Below are positions 36,525-45,855 of a stretch of 61,214 nucleotides of DNA, one piece after another. Made by a program: the position numbers and the translations under genes. The stretch spans positions 1 through 61,214 of the forward strand of contig NZ_BCTY01000018.1 in assembly GCF_001591005.1 (NCBI RefSeq), given 5' to 3'. Positions within the stretch are counted from its first letter, which is position 1; every line of letters begins with the position of its first letter. Below the pieces are notes generated by a model. It searched no databases. It was not told the origin of the DNA and worked only from the letters and a program-made list of their open reading frames with translations. This stretch comes from Sphingomonas sanguinis NBRC 13937 (GTDB lineage: Bacteria > Pseudomonadota > Alphaproteobacteria > Sphingomonadales > Sphingomonadaceae).

Positions 36525-38099
36525 ATGACAGACGAACTCCGCTCCACCGCTTTCGAGTCCAAGGCCTGGCCCTATGAGGAGGCTCGCAAGCTCCTCAAAC
36601 GCTATCCCGATGGCAAGCCGGGCGGTGCGCCGATCCTGTTTGAAACCGGCTATGGCCCATCGGGCCTGCCGCATATCGGCACGTTCAACGAAGTGCTGCG
36701 CACCACCATGGTCCGCAATGCCTTCCACGCGCTGTCGGATCAGAAGACCCGGTTGATCGCCTTTTCGGACGATATGGACGGCCTGCGCAAGGTGCCGGAC
36801 AATGTGCCGAACCAGGAGCTGCTGCGCGCGCATCTCGGCAAGCCGCTGACCCAGGTGCCCGACCCGTTCGAGAAGTTCGACAGCTTCGCCGCGCACAACA
36901 ACGCGATGCTGCGCCAGTTTCTCGACCGCTATGGCTTCGATTACGAGTTCGCCTCGTCGACGGAATACTACACGTCTGGCCGGTTCGACGATGCGCTGCG
37001 GTTGGTGCTCAAGCACTTCCAGGGCATTCAGGATGTAATGCTCCCGACGCTTCGCGCCGAGCGCCGTGCGACCTATTCGCCGGTCCTGCCGATCAGCCCC
37101 AAGTCGGGCATCGTATTGCAGGTCCCGATCGAAGTGGTCGATGCCGAGGCGGGCCTGATCGCTTTCGAGGATGAGGGCGAGCGGATCGTCCAGTCGGCGC
37201 TGGGCGGCCTGTCCAAGCTGCAATGGAAGGTCGACTGGGCGATGCGCTGGGTCGCGCTGGGCGTGGATTACGAGATGGCGGGCAAGGACCTGATCGACTC
37301 GGTCACCCAGTCGTCGAAGATCGCGCGGGTACTCGGCGGCCGTCCGCCCGAGGGCTTCAACTATGAGATGTTCCTCGACGAGCATGGCGAGAAGATCTCC
37401 AAGTCCAAGGGCAACGGCCTCAGCCTCGACCAATGGCTGACTTATGGGCCCGAGGAGAGCCTGGCCTTCTTCGCCTATCGCGAGCCGAAAAAGGCCAAGC
37501 AGCTGCACATTGGCGTCATCCCGCGCGCGGTGGACGAATATTGGCAGTTCCGCGTGAACTATCCCAACCAGTCGCTCAAGGAGCAGCTGGGCAATCCGGT
37601 CCACCATATCCATGACGGCAAGCTGCCCGAGGGCGAGTTGCCGGTGACGTTCGGGCTGCTGCTCAACCTAGTCGGCGTGATGGGCGAGGCGACCAAGGAG
37701 CAGGTCTGGGGCTATCTCGCCAATTATGTTCCGGAAGCGTCGGCGGAGAAATATCCCGAGCTTGACCGGCTGATCGACCATGCGCTGGCCTATGCCCGCG
37801 ATTTCGTCGCGCCGACGCTCCAGCGCCGCGCGCCTGAGCCGCATGAGACCGACGCGCTGCGCCAGCTAGATGCACAACTCGCGGCGCTGCCCGAGGGCGC
37901 GACGGCCGAGGACATCCAGAACATCGTCTATGAGATCGGCAAGACCGACGCCTTCCCGTCGCTGCGCGACTGGTTCAAGGCGCTGTACGAGACGCTGCTG
38001 GGTTCGGCGCAAGGACCGCGCATGGGCAGCTTCATCGCGCTTTATGGTGTGGATAACAGCCGCAAACTGATCGCCGAGGCGCTGGCCAAGGCGGCGTAA
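36525..38099 (+). CDS. lysK: Lysyl-tRNA synthetase, class I
   Basis: A 524-residue class I LysRS that charges tRNA-Lys. The HIGH-like motif is PHIGTFNE near residue 50, the KMSKS motif is EKISKSKGNG near 290, and the C-terminal half is alpha-helical. Most bacteria use an unrelated class II enzyme; class I is usual in archaea and in Alphaproteobacteria. The ATG at 36525 gives MTDELRSTAFESKAWPYEEA, the expected family start, although no clear ribosome-binding site is seen. The leader carries a parS site and a DnaA box, and a small ATGCAttgTGCAT hairpin at 36483. Confidence 0.93.
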   Translation: MTDELRSTAFESKAWPYEEARKLLKRYPDGKPGGAPILFETGYGPSGLPHIGTFNEVLRTTMVRNAFHALSDQKTRLIAFSDDMDGLRKVPDNVPNQELLRAHLGKPLTQVPDPFEKFDSFAAHNNAMLRQFLDRYGFDYEFASSTEYYTSGRFDDALRLVLKHFQGIQDVMLPTLRAERRATYSPVLPISPKSGIVLQVPIEVVDAEAGLIAFEDEGERIVQSALGGLSKLQWKVDWAMRWVALGVDYEMAGKDLIDSVTQSSKIARVLGGRPPEGFNYEMFLDEHGEKISKSKGNGLSLDQWLTYGPEESLAFFAYREPKKAKQLHIGVIPRAVDEYWQFRVNYPNQSLKEQLGNPVHHIHDGKLPEGELPVTFGLLLNLVGVMGEATKEQVWGYLANYVPEASAEKYPELDRLIDHALAYARDFVAPTLQRRAPEPHETDALRQLDAQLAALPEGATAEDIQNIVYEIGKTDAFPSLRDWFKALYETLLGSAQGPRMGSFIALYGVDNSRKLIAEALAKAA

Positions 38100-38103
38100 C
38101 AAA

Positions 38104-38196
38104 CACCCTCACCCTTCCGGCGCTTCGCGCCTCCCTCCCTCTCCCAATGGGAGAGGGAAGGGGCCCGCCCGCAGCGCGGGTGGGAAGGGTGAGGGT
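38104..38196. repeat. Intergenic inverted-repeat element, family C
   Basis: CACCCTCACCCTTCC at the left and GGGAAGGGTGAGGGTG at the right are inverted ends. Inside are CTCTCCCaatGGGAGAG and CCCGCcgcagcGCGGG-type hairpins. It fills the gap between the convergent lysK and dienelactone hydrolase genes. Confidence 0.75.
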
Positions 38197-38205
38197 GGTT
38201 TCTGT

Positions 38206-38907
38206 TTAGCGGAGATGTTCCGCGAAGAATGCCATGGTGCGTTCGTCCGCCAGCTTGGCGGACTCATCCGAGCGCCGCTGACCGAACTCGGTCGCAAAGC
38301 CGTGATCCTCACCGGCATAATCATACAGCGTGACCTTGGGGTGATCGTCCAGTCCCTCATGCATCCGCGCTTGCGCGTCCTTGTCGACGAAGTGATCCTC
38401 CTGCGGAATGTGGAGCAGGACCGGGTTGGCGATGGCGTGCTTCTCGTTCAGCAGGCCGTCGATGCCGACGCCATAATAGCCGACACTGGCATCCACATCG
38501 GTCCGCGCGGCGGTCATGAAGGCCAGGCGCCCGCCCAGGCAATAGCCGACGACGCCGACCTTGAAGTCCGCGCCATGCTCGTCGCGGATCGCCTTGATCG
38601 TCGCCTCGATATCGCGAATGCCGCCGTCCTGGTCGAACTTCTCCATCAGGTCGAGTGCCTGTTGCATCTCGTTGGGGATGTCGGGGTCCAGCTCGATGCC
38701 GGGGGCGATCTTGTGGAAAAGATCGGGGGCGACGGCGAGATAGCCCGCCTCGGCCAGCGTGTCGCACTTGCGGCGGATGCCCGCATTCACGCCGAAGATT
38801 TCCTGGATGACGATGATCGCGGCGGTCGGCTGACTCTCCGGCTCGGCATAATAGGCGTTGAATTGGCCTTCGCCGTGGGGGGCGGCGATGGTCTTGGTGG
38901 CAGTCAT
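38206..38907 (-). CDS. Dienelactone hydrolase family protein
   Basis: A 233-residue alpha/beta hydrolase of the dienelactone hydrolase family. The nucleophile is Cys in VGYCLGGRLAF near residue 120; an Asp in PQEDHFVDK and the His in GEDHGFAT complete the triad. Such enzymes open lactone rings in aromatic degradation, but no ring-cleavage genes are nearby and many family members have other substrates. CAGGAGACCCGC precedes the ATG at 38907; further upstream codons are not used. It is divergent from the DUF6489 gene. Confidence 0.88.
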   Translation of the reverse strand: MTATKTIAAPHGEGQFNAYYAEPESQPTAAIIVIQEIFGVNAGIRRKCDTLAEAGYLAVAPDLFHKIAPGIELDPDIPNEMQQALDLMEKFDQDGGIRDIEATIKAIRDEHGADFKVGVVGYCLGGRLAFMTAARTDVDASVGYYGVGIDGLLNEKHAIANPVLLHIPQEDHFVDKDAQARMHEGLDDHPKVTLYDYAGEDHGFATEFGQRRSDESAKLADERTMAFFAEHLR

Positions 38908-38977
38908 GCGGGTCTCCTGTGGTCGTCGCGACGATAACGCCTTATGCCTCACTTGGTCGCGTGAGGAGAATGGCACC

Positions 38978-39202
38978 GTGAAAGTGAATGTGGAAATCGA
39001 CTGCACGCCCGAAGAGGCGCGTCGCGCCATGGGCCTGCCCGACCTGACGCCGATCCATGAACGCTATGTCCAGATGATGCTCGACACGATGCAGTCCGGC
39101 GTGAAGCCCGAGATGATCGAGGCGATGATGCGCAACTGGGCGCCGATGGGCGAGGCGAGCATGACCATGTGGCGCCGGATGTTCGAGGGGCAGAAGGGCT
39201 GA
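38978..39202 (+). CDS. DUF6489 family small protein
   Basis: A 74-residue acidic, probably helical protein with no known function, conserved in Alphaproteobacteria. Segments seen are VNVEIDCTPEEARRAMGLPD and PEMIEAMMRNWAPMGEA, the latter resembling phasin-like amphipathic helices. The start is GTG at 38978 with AGGAG 9 nt upstream. It ends 8 nt before mnmE, so the two are probably cotranscribed. Confidence 0.8.
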   Translation: MKVNVEIDCTPEEARRAMGLPDLTPIHERYVQMMLDTMQSGVKPEMIEAMMRNWAPMGEASMTMWRRMFEGQKG

Positions 39203-39210
39203 CCTTGGGG

Positions 39211-40497
39211 ATGACCGACACGATCTTCGCCGTCTCCAGTGGACAGCCGCCCGCCGCCATCGCGGTAATCCGGGTGAGCGGTCCGGCGGCGTTTGCGGCG
39301 GCCGAGCGGCTGGGTGGACGTTTGCCTGAGGCCCGTCGTGCGAGCCTGCGGACGTTGAAGGATGCAAGCGGCGCGGTGCTCGATTCGGCATTGCTGCTGT
39401 GCTTCCCTGGCCCGGCGACCGCAACCGGCGAGGATCTGGTCGAACTGCATTGCCATGGTGGTCGCGCAGTAGTCGCGGCGGTCGAGCGCGCCTTGGCCGA
39501 ACGTCCGGGCGTTCGCCGAGCCGAGCCGGGCGAGTTCACCCGGCGCGCATTGCTCAACGGCCGGATCGATCTGGCCGAGGCGGAGGGGCTGGCCGATCTG
39601 CTGGAAGCGCAGACCGAGCGACAGCGCCGTGCTGCGATCGGGGCGGTCGAGGGGCGGGTGAGCCAGGCTGTGCGTGGCTGGATGGACCGGCTGGCGATGC
39701 TCTCGGCGATGGTCGAGGCGATGCTCGATTTCGCCGAAGAAGATGACGTGCCGCTCGATCCGGCGGCGGTGTCGCGGATCAAGAGCGACATGCACGAACT
39801 GGCCATCGTGATGCTGGAGGTGGTCGAGCGGCCGCCGGTCGACCGGCTTCACGACGGTATCCGGGTGGTGCTCGCCGGGCCGCCCAATAGCGGTAAGTCG
39901 ACGCTTCTCAATCTGCTGGTCGAGCGTGAGGCGGCCATTGTGTCACCGATCGCGGGCACCACCCGCGACCGGATCGAGGCGAGTGTGCTGCGGGGCGGGG
40001 TGGCCTATGTGCTGACAGACACCGCCGGACTGGCCGAAGATACCGATGACGTGATCGAGGCGATCGGCGTCACCCGCGCGCAGGAGGCGATCCTTCAGGC
40101 GGACATCCTGTTATGGATGGCCGACACGCCTCCGCCGCGCGGCGATGCGATCTGGCTCCATTCGCGCGCCGATCTGCCGGGGAGAGGGGGGCTGCCCGAG
40201 GGGCGACGGTTGGCCGTGCGGCGTGATGAGGTTGCCAGTGTAGCCAGCGTCTGGGACGCGATTGCGGATACCGCGACCGCACTGTTACCGCGCGAAGACG
40301 CGATCGGGTTCAAGCGGCACCAGCAGGAGCAATGCCGCCGCGCCGCCAATGCGCTGATCGCTGCGCCGACCGACGACATCCTTTTGATGGCGGAGGAATT
40401 GCGGGTGGCACGACAGGCGCTGGCGGAAGTGCTGGGCGTCAGTGCGACCGAGACGATGCTCGATGCACTGTTCGGACGCTTTTGCCTCGGCAAGTAA
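39211..40497 (+). CDS. mnmE: tRNA modification GTPase MnmE
   Basis: A 428-residue MnmE that with MnmG installs the cmnm5 group on wobble U34 of tRNAs. The N-terminal folate-binding domain (1-115) leads into a helical domain with an inserted GTPase: G1 GPPNSGKST near 222, G2 GTTRD, G3 DTAGL. The G4 motif is LHSRADLP, so NKxD is not conserved. The protein ends in the conserved FCLGK, whose Cys is needed for modification. The ATG at 39211 is preferred over an in-frame upstream codon in the DUF6489 gene. parS site 2 follows the stop. Confidence 0.95.
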   Translation: MTDTIFAVSSGQPPAAIAVIRVSGPAAFAAAERLGGRLPEARRASLRTLKDASGAVLDSALLLCFPGPATATGEDLVELHCHGGRAVVAAVERALAERPGVRRAEPGEFTRRALLNGRIDLAEAEGLADLLEAQTERQRRAAIGAVEGRVSQAVRGWMDRLAMLSAMVEAMLDFAEEDDVPLDPAAVSRIKSDMHELAIVMLEVVERPPVDRLHDGIRVVLAGPPNSGKSTLLNLLVEREAAIVSPIAGTTRDRIEASVLRGGVAYVLTDTAGLAEDTDDVIEAIGVTRAQEAILQADILLWMADTPPPRGDAIWLHSRADLPGRGGLPEGRRLAVRRDEVASVASVWDAIADTATALLPREDAIGFKRHQQEQCRRAANALIAAPTDDILLMAEELRVARQALAEVLGVSATETMLDALFGRFCLGK

Positions 40498-40498
40498 T

Positions 40499-40514
40499 TG
40501 TTCCACGTGGAACG
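40499..40514. promoter_or_regulatory. parS site 2
   Basis: TGTTCCACGTGGAACG matches the palindrome at 36410 except for the last base. It lies in the 81-nt gap between mnmE and mnmG. Confidence 0.88.
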
Positions 40515-40578
40515 TTAAGCATAGAATGTTGGTGGGGATCGCTTTGACGCTACCCGGTCCTTGCGATAGGGCGGGAGC

Positions 40579-42414
40579 ATGTTTGATGTCGTAGTGATCG
40601 GTGGTGGTCACGCGGGAACCGAGGCCGCTGCGGCGGCTGCGCGCCGGGGTGCGCGGACGGCCCTTTTGTCCTTTGATCGTCATGGCCTGGGCGCCATGTC
40701 CTGCAATCCCGCCATTGGCGGATTGGGGAAGGGCCATATCGTGCGTGAGGTCGATGCCTTTGACGGGCTGATCGGTCGCGCGGCGGATATGGGCGCGATC
40801 CATTACCGCATGCTCAACCGCAGCAAGGGTACGGCGGTGCAGGGACCGCGCGTGCAGGCGGACCGGCGGCGTTATGCCGGGGCGATCCAGTCCATGTTGG
40901 CGGCGCAACCGAACCTCACCATCGTCGAGGGCGAGGCCGAGGCATTGGTCCTTGAAGCCGATCGGGTTGCGGGTGTGCAGCTGGCCGATGGCGCGATCCT
41001 GTCGACCCGTGCGGTGGTGCTGGCGACGGGGACGTTCCTGGGCGGGCGACTGTTCCGCGGCGAGGAGCGGCACCTGGGCGGCCGGATCGGCGAACGAGCG
41101 GCGACCCGGATGGCCGAACAACTCCGCGCGCTGGGCTTGCCGATGGCACGGATGAAGACCGGCACGCCGCCACGTCTCGACGGTCGCACCATCGACTGGG
41201 CCAAGCTGGACGAGCAGCCTTCCGACACCGATCCTTGGACCATGTCGCCGATGACGGCGGCCCGACCGCTGCCCCAGATCGCCTGCGCGATCACCCGGAC
41301 GACCGAAGAAACCCATGCGATCATCGCGGCGGCCTTCCACCGCTCGCCACTGTTCACTGGCGCGATCGAGGCGAATGGCCCGCGTTACTGCCCGTCGATC
41401 GAAGACAAGATCAAGCGCTTCGCCGACCGTGACAGCCATCAGATATTCCTGGAGCCGGAGGGGCTGGACGATCCTTTGGTCTATCCCAACGGCCTGTCGA
41501 CCTCGCTGCCGACCGATGTGCAGGAGGCGATGATCGCCTCCATGCCGGGGTTGGAACGCGCGGTCATCACGCTGCCGGGCTATGCGGTAGAGTATGATCA
41601 TATCGACCCGCGCGCGCTCGACGCCCGGCTGGCTTTGGGCGCGCTTCCCGGCGTGTTCTGCGCCGGCCAGATCAACGGTACGACCGGTTATGAGGAAGCG
41701 GCGGGGCAGGGGCTGATTGCGGGGCTCAATGCTGCGGCGCATGCCTGTGATTTGTCGCCGGTCATTCTCGACCGAGCGTCGAGCTATCTGGGCGTGATGA
41801 TCGACGATCTCGTGTTGCAGGGCGTGACCGAGCCTTATCGCATGCTCACCGCGCGGGCCGAGTATCGCCTGTCGCTGCGAGCCGACAATGCGGAAACGCG
41901 GTTGGGTGGGATCGCCGAAACTGCCGGGTGCCTGTCGGCGGAGCGGTTGGCACATCGTCGGCGGCGGCAGGAGCAGCAGCAGATGTTGCGGGAGCGACTG
42001 TCCGTGGTCCGCACCGCATCCGATCTCGCGCGCAGCGGGGCGGCGATCGCACAGGATGGCGCACGGCGGACGGCCTATGAATGGCTGCGCTTTGACGGCG
42101 TGACGCTGGCGCATGTCGCACCCGACGCGGCCGAGGGTTGCGATCCGGCAGTGGTGGCCGAGACGCTGGAGGATGCTCGCTACGCTCCCTATGTCGAACG
42201 CCAGGCCGAGGAGGTGGCGCGACTGCGCGCCGATGAGCAGATCCTGTTGTCGGCTTCGCTCGATTACGCCGCCATTCCTGGCTTGTCGCAGGAGATGATC
42301 GACAGGCTGAGCCTGGCGCGCCCCGCGACGCTGGCGGCCGCGTCGCGTATTCGTGGCATCACCCCGGCCGCTTTGTCGGCCGTCCTCCTTCACGCCCGAA
42401 AGGTGGCGGCATGA
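40579..42414 (+). CDS. mnmG: tRNA uridine-5-carboxymethylaminomethyl synthase MnmG
   Basis: A 611-residue MnmG (GidA). The FAD loop [17 protein letters not shown] is at residues 8-24, the [13 protein letters not shown] and YCPSIEDK motifs follow near 40 and 270, and the C-terminal helical domain would contact MnmE. It makes the MnmEG complex for U34 modification. The end overlaps rsmG by ATGA. Gene order mnmE-mnmG-rsmG-parA-parB is the common origin-proximal one. Confidence 0.96.
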   Translation: MFDVVVIGGGHAGTEAAAAAARRGARTALLSFDRHGLGAMSCNPAIGGLGKGHIVREVDAFDGLIGRAADMGAIHYRMLNRSKGTAVQGPRVQADRRRYAGAIQSMLAAQPNLTIVEGEAEALVLEADRVAGVQLADGAILSTRAVVLATGTFLGGRLFRGEERHLGGRIGERAATRMAEQLRALGLPMARMKTGTPPRLDGRTIDWAKLDEQPSDTDPWTMSPMTAARPLPQIACAITRTTEETHAIIAAAFHRSPLFTGAIEANGPRYCPSIEDKIKRFADRDSHQIFLEPEGLDDPLVYPNGLSTSLPTDVQEAMIASMPGLERAVITLPGYAVEYDHIDPRALDARLALGALPGVFCAGQINGTTGYEEAAGQGLIAGLNAAAHACDLSPVILDRASSYLGVMIDDLVLQGVTEPYRMLTARAEYRLSLRADNAETRLGGIAETAGCLSAERLAHRRRRQEQQQMLRERLSVVRTASDLARSGAAIAQDGARRTAYEWLRFDGVTLAHVAPDAAEGCDPAVVAETLEDARYAPYVERQAEEVARLRADEQILLSASLDYAAIPGLSQEMIDRLSLARPATLAAASRIRGITPAALSAVLLHARKVAA

Positions 42415-43025
42415 CCGAAGAACAAGCGCGTGACTGGGTTGTCCAGCGATATGGCGAAGAGGCCGCAGAGCGGATCGACTATTTTCTGAACCTCGTGATC
42501 GTCGAGAATGACCAGCAGAATCTGATCGCGCCCTCGACGATCGCGACCATCTGGGCCCGCCACGCGCTCGATTCGGTTCAGCTGATCCCGCTGGCCGACC
42601 GCGCGGATGGGCAATGGGTGGATATCGGCACGGGGGGTGGGTTCCCCGGCATGGTCGTTGCGCTCGCCTGGCCCGGCCGCATGGCGCTGGTCGAACCACG
42701 CAAGCGCCGCGCCGACTTCCTACGCGAATGTGCCGAGCGGCTGGGGGTGGCGGACCGCGTGACGGTCTACGCGTCCAAGATCGAGGCGGTGGACGTGAAG
42801 GCCGATGTTATTTCGGCGCGTGCGGTGGCAACGGTCGAAAACCTTTTGCGCGCAGCCGCCCACTGCGGCAAACAGGATACACGGTGGCTGCTCCCGCGCG
42901 GCCGTCTGGACGAGCGCGAAATCAAGACCCTCAAGCGGCAATGGCGCTTCGTGTTTCACGTGGAACATAGCATCACCTCGGCGGAATCGTCGATCGTGAT
43001 CCTCGACCGAGTAGGGGCCCGATGA
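42411..43025 (+). CDS. rsmG: 16S rRNA (guanine-N7) methyltransferase RsmG
   Basis: A 204-residue RsmG (GidB) that methylates G527 of 16S rRNA. The SAM-binding motif [16 protein letters not shown] is near residues 70-85. The codons for FHVEH near residue 182 contain parS site 3, so the centromere signal is embedded in coding sequence. The gene overlaps mnmG and parA by ATGA at each end. Confidence 0.94.
   Translation: MTEEQARDWVVQRYGEEAAERIDYFLNLVIVENDQQNLIAPSTIATIWARHALDSVQLIPLADRADGQWVDIGTGGGFPGMVVALAWPGRMALVEPRKRRADFLRECAERLGVADRVTVYASKIEAVDVKADVISARAVATVENLLRAAAHCGKQDTRWLLPRGRLDEREIKTLKRQWRFVFHVEHSITSAESSIVILDRVGAR
42952..42967. promoter_or_regulatory. parS site 3 inside rsmG
   Basis: TGTTTCACGTGGAACA differs from the perfect palindrome by one base. 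It lies within the rsmG coding sequence, 55 nt before parA. Confidence 0.88.
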
Positions 43026-43816
43026 TCTGCGTTGCCATTGCGAACCAGAAGGGCGGGGTGGGTAAGACCACCAGCGCTATCAACCTTGCCACCGCTCTGG
43101 CGGCGACGGGTCTGAACGTGTTGCTGATCGATCTCGATCCGCAGGGCAACGCTTCGACGGGACTGGGCATTCCCAATAGCCAGCGTGTCTTCTCCAGCTA
43201 TCATGTGCTGCTGGGCGAGGCGCGGATCGACGATGCGGTGGTGCATACCCAGGTGCCGCGCCTGGACGTGGTGCCCGCCACCGTCGATCTGTCCGGCGCT
43301 GAGCTGGAGCTGGTCGATTATGAGAATCGTACCCACCGGCTGGATCACGCATTGCGGCGGACGCAGGGGCATTGGGACATCGTGCTGGTTGATTGCCCGC
43401 CCTCGCTGGGGCTGTTGACGATCAACGCGATGGTCGCATCCGACTCGCTGTTCGTACCGCTGCAATGCGAGTTCTTCGCGCTGGAGGGGCTGTCGCAGCT
43501 GCTGACCACGGTCGAGCGGATTCGCGCGCGATTCAATCCGGGGCTCGCGATCCTGGGCGTGGCTTTGACGATGTACGACCGGCGCAACCGGCTGACCGAT
43601 CAGGTGTCAGCCGATGTGCGCGCCGTTTTGGGAGGTGTGGTGTTCGATACGGTGATTCCGCGCAACGTCCGGCTGTCGGAGGCGCCCAGCCACGGTTTAC
43701 CTGCGTTGATCTATGACCATCGCTGCGTCGGCAGCCAGGCCTATATCGCACTGGCGCGGGAGCTGATCGCGCGCCTGCCGCTCGGCACGCCCCAGCCCGG
43801 AGCAGCGGCGGCATGA
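43022..43816 (+). CDS. parA: Chromosome partitioning ATPase ParA
   Basis: A 264-residue ParA-type deviant Walker ATPase that moves ParB-parS complexes over the nucleoid. The deviant Walker A KGGVGKTT with its signature Lys is at residues 10-17, the Walker A' segment is LLIDLDPQGNAS and the Walker B is LVDCPPSLG. There is no N-terminal DNA-binding extension, as expected for chromosomal ParA. ATGA overlaps on both sides couple it to rsmG and parB. Confidence 0.96.
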   Translation: MICVAIANQKGGVGKTTSAINLATALAATGLNVLLIDLDPQGNASTGLGIPNSQRVFSSYHVLLGEARIDDAVVHTQVPRLDVVPATVDLSGAELELVDYENRTHRLDHALRRTQGHWDIVLVDCPPSLGLLTINAMVASDSLFVPLQCEFFALEGLSQLLTTVERIRARFNPGLAILGVALTMYDRRNRLTDQVSADVRAVLGGVVFDTVIPRNVRLSEAPSHGLPALIYDHRCVGSQAYIALARELIARLPLGTPQPGAAAA

Positions 43817-44736
43817 GCGAGGAGACGACCACCAAGCGCCCGCGTCCGGGTCTGGGGCGCGGGCTGGGCGCTTTGCTCGGTGACATCGCGCGTGAAGCGC
43901 CGATCCGGCCGGGCGACCAGCCGACGCCCGGTGGCGTGCGGATGCTCCCCGTCGGCTCGCTGTCGCCGCACCCGGACCAGCCGCGCCGTCATTTCGAGGA
44001 AGCGGCGCTCGACGAACTCGCCGCCTCGATCGCGGCGCGCGGGCTGATCCAACCGATCGTCGTCCGCCCGCATGGCAAGGACTATCAAATCGTCGCGGGC
44101 GAACGCCGCTGGCGTGCGGCGCAGCGCGCACGGCTGCACGAAGTGCCGGTCGTGGTGCGTGACTTCGACGATGCGCAGACGCTCGAAGTCGCGCTGATCG
44201 AGAATATCCAGCGCCAGGACCTGAACGCCATCGAAGAGGCGCAGGCCTATCAGCGGCTGGCGGGAGAGTTCGGCCACACGCAGGAAGCGCTGGCCAAGAT
44301 CGTCCACAAGTCGCGCAGCCATGTCGCCAATCTGCTCCGCCTGCTCGAACTGCCCGATACGGTGCAGGCCCAAGTGGTCACCGGTGCGCTCTCCATGGGC
44401 CATGCCCGCGCGCTGCTGGGCGCGGACGAGGTCGAATCGCTGGCCGATCAGGTCATTGCGCGCGGTTTGAGCGTTCGCGAGACCGAGAAGCTGACCCGCG
44501 AAGCCAAGGGCGGCGGACGCAAGGCGGCCGAAGAGCGTGGCGAGAAGGGGCCGCGGGCCTCGGGACAGGATGCGGCGGACGCCGATATCGCCGCGCTGGA
44601 GGGCCAGCTCGCCGATCTGCTCGGCCTGTCGGTGCGGATCGCGCATGGCGAGAAGGGAGGGACGCTGACCCTCAGCTACTCGACACTCGATCAGCTCGAT
44701 ATGGTGTGCCAGCGGCTGACCGGTGAGGGCATTTGA
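43813..44736 (+). CDS. parB: Chromosome partitioning CTPase ParB
   Basis: A 307-residue ParB. The N-terminal RGLGALLGD region stimulates ParA. The CTP-binding domain follows (SPHPDQPRRHF near 50, GERRWRAAQRA near 95), then the helix-turn-helix that reads parS (QEALAKIVHKSRSHVANLLR, about 155-175) and a C-terminal dimerisation domain. It loads at the three parS sites noted here and spreads as a sliding clamp. The stop is followed by a possible terminator hairpin. Confidence 0.96.
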   Translation: MSEETTTKRPRPGLGRGLGALLGDIAREAPIRPGDQPTPGGVRMLPVGSLSPHPDQPRRHFEEAALDELAASIAARGLIQPIVVRPHGKDYQIVAGERRWRAAQRARLHEVPVVVRDFDDAQTLEVALIENIQRQDLNAIEEAQAYQRLAGEFGHTQEALAKIVHKSRSHVANLLRLLELPDTVQAQVVTGALSMGHARALLGADEVESLADQVIARGLSVRETEKLTREAKGGGRKAAEERGEKGPRASGQDAADADIAALEGQLADLLGLSVRIAHGEKGGTLTLSYSTLDQLDMVCQRLTGEGI

Positions 44737-44744
44737 AAGCGGGA

Positions 44745-44769
44745 CGCCGGTCTGTTTCGCAGACAGGCG
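44745..44769. terminator. Possible bidirectional terminator after parB
   Basis: CGCC-G-GTCTG and CAGAC-A-GGCG form a 9-bp stem with one mismatch around TTTCG. A T-rich GATTTTTGAT lies 12 nt further on. It lies between the convergent parB and holA genes. Confidence 0.4.
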
Positions 44770-44822
44770 CAGTTGGCGTTTGATTTTTGATAGGGCGGGG
44801 CGGGGGGCCTAAGAACAATCCC

Positions 44823-45842
44823 CTAGCCTCGCCGCGCAATTCCCTGCGCAATGATGGTCGCTTCCGATTCGGCCAGCACCGCCCCGGCATTGCCCGGTGC
44901 CATGACCGCTCGTTCGGCAGCGCGAATCCGGGCCATCGCCCGCGCCAGCATCGCTGGGGTCCAGCGGCGCAGGGCCCGGGCGGTCTTCGCTTCGTCGCGG
45001 AAGAAGACGCGGTGGCGTTTCATCACCGCTTCGACCGGTTCGCCCGCATCGATATCGGCGCGCATTTCCGCAAGCGCGACCAGACGGCGGGCTAGGGCGC
45101 GTAGCCAGGGGATGGGCGAGGCTCCGCCTTCGTCGAGCAGGGCGAGTTCACCGCCCAGATCGCCGACCCGGCCCTCGACCACAGCCTCCACCGCGTCGCC
45201 CATCTCGACCTCGCCCAGATCGGCGCCGATCGCGTCCATCGCGGCATGATCGACTTCGCGCGATCGGTCGGGTGCCGCGTCGAGATAAAGCGACAGCTTT
45301 TCCAGCTCGCGCGTCATCACCGATCGATCGGCGGCTGCCGCCTCGACCAGCCGCGCTGGGACGCCCGCCGCAAGCCGCAGGCCCATCTCGCCGCCAAGCG
45401 TGACCGCCAGCCGCTCGGCGTCTGCCGCTGTCGGCGCATAGCAGCCGAATGCCATGGCGCGGGGTGAATCGAGCGCGAGCTTGACGATCTTGGCGGTCGT
45501 CTTGACCGTGGGGGCGATGGCAACGACGGGATTGCCCGCCGACTCGGCTTCCAACAGCGCGGTGAAGGCCGCCAGACCCTCTTCGCCGACGCTGGCGATA
45601 CGGATATGGCGCGGGCCGCCGAATAGCGACATGGACGCGGCCTCGTCGGTCAGGCGGGCCGGATCGCTCTTCAGCGTGGCCGAATCGAGGTCGATCCGTT
45701 CGGCATCCTGGCCCATCGCCTTGGCCAGGATTCGCGCCAGCTCGCTGGCCCCCGCTTCATCGGGACCGTGGAGCAGATAGAGGCGGATATCGGCGGAGGG
45801 ACGCCCCAGCGCCTGGCGAATCTGGTTGGCGTTGGCTTTCAC
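44823..45842 (-). CDS. holA: DNA polymerase III delta subunit
   Basis: A 339-residue HolA, the clamp-loader subunit that opens the sliding clamp. The N-terminal domain carries RLYLLHGPDEAGASELARIL, like a P-loop region but without the full Walker motif, as is usual for delta. The GTG start at 45842 lies 13 nt after the lptE stop; the upstream 29 codons lie within lptE. It is the last gene of the leuS-lptE-holA operon. Confidence 0.92.
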   Translation of the reverse strand: MKANANQIRQALGRPSADIRLYLLHGPDEAGASELARILAKAMGQDAERIDLDSATLKSDPARLTDEAASMSLFGGPRHIRIASVGEEGLAAFTALLEAESAGNPVVAIAPTVKTTAKIVKLALDSPRAMAFGCYAPTAADAERLAVTLGGEMGLRLAAGVPARLVEAAAADRSVMTRELEKLSLYLDAAPDRSREVDHAAMDAIGADLGEVEMGDAVEAVVEGRVGDLGGELALLDEGGASPIPWLRALARRLVALAEMRADIDAGEPVEAVMKRHRVFFRDEAKTARALRRWTPAMLARAMARIRAAERAVMAPGNAGAVLAESEATIIAQGIARRG

Positions 45843-45855
45843 GGCTGGGGCGCCG

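Noticed and set aside
38048..38056. DnaA box-like TGTGGATAA inside lysK
   Set aside because: Isolated within conserved coding sequence near the 3' end; no clustering.
40285..42699. 804-codon open frame on the minus strand
   Set aside because: Antisense to mnmG and parts of mnmE and rsmG; no recognisable domain.
42952..42967. CACGTG-containing site in rsmG as a transcription factor box
   Set aside because: The full 16-bp match to parS and the two sister sites explain it better.
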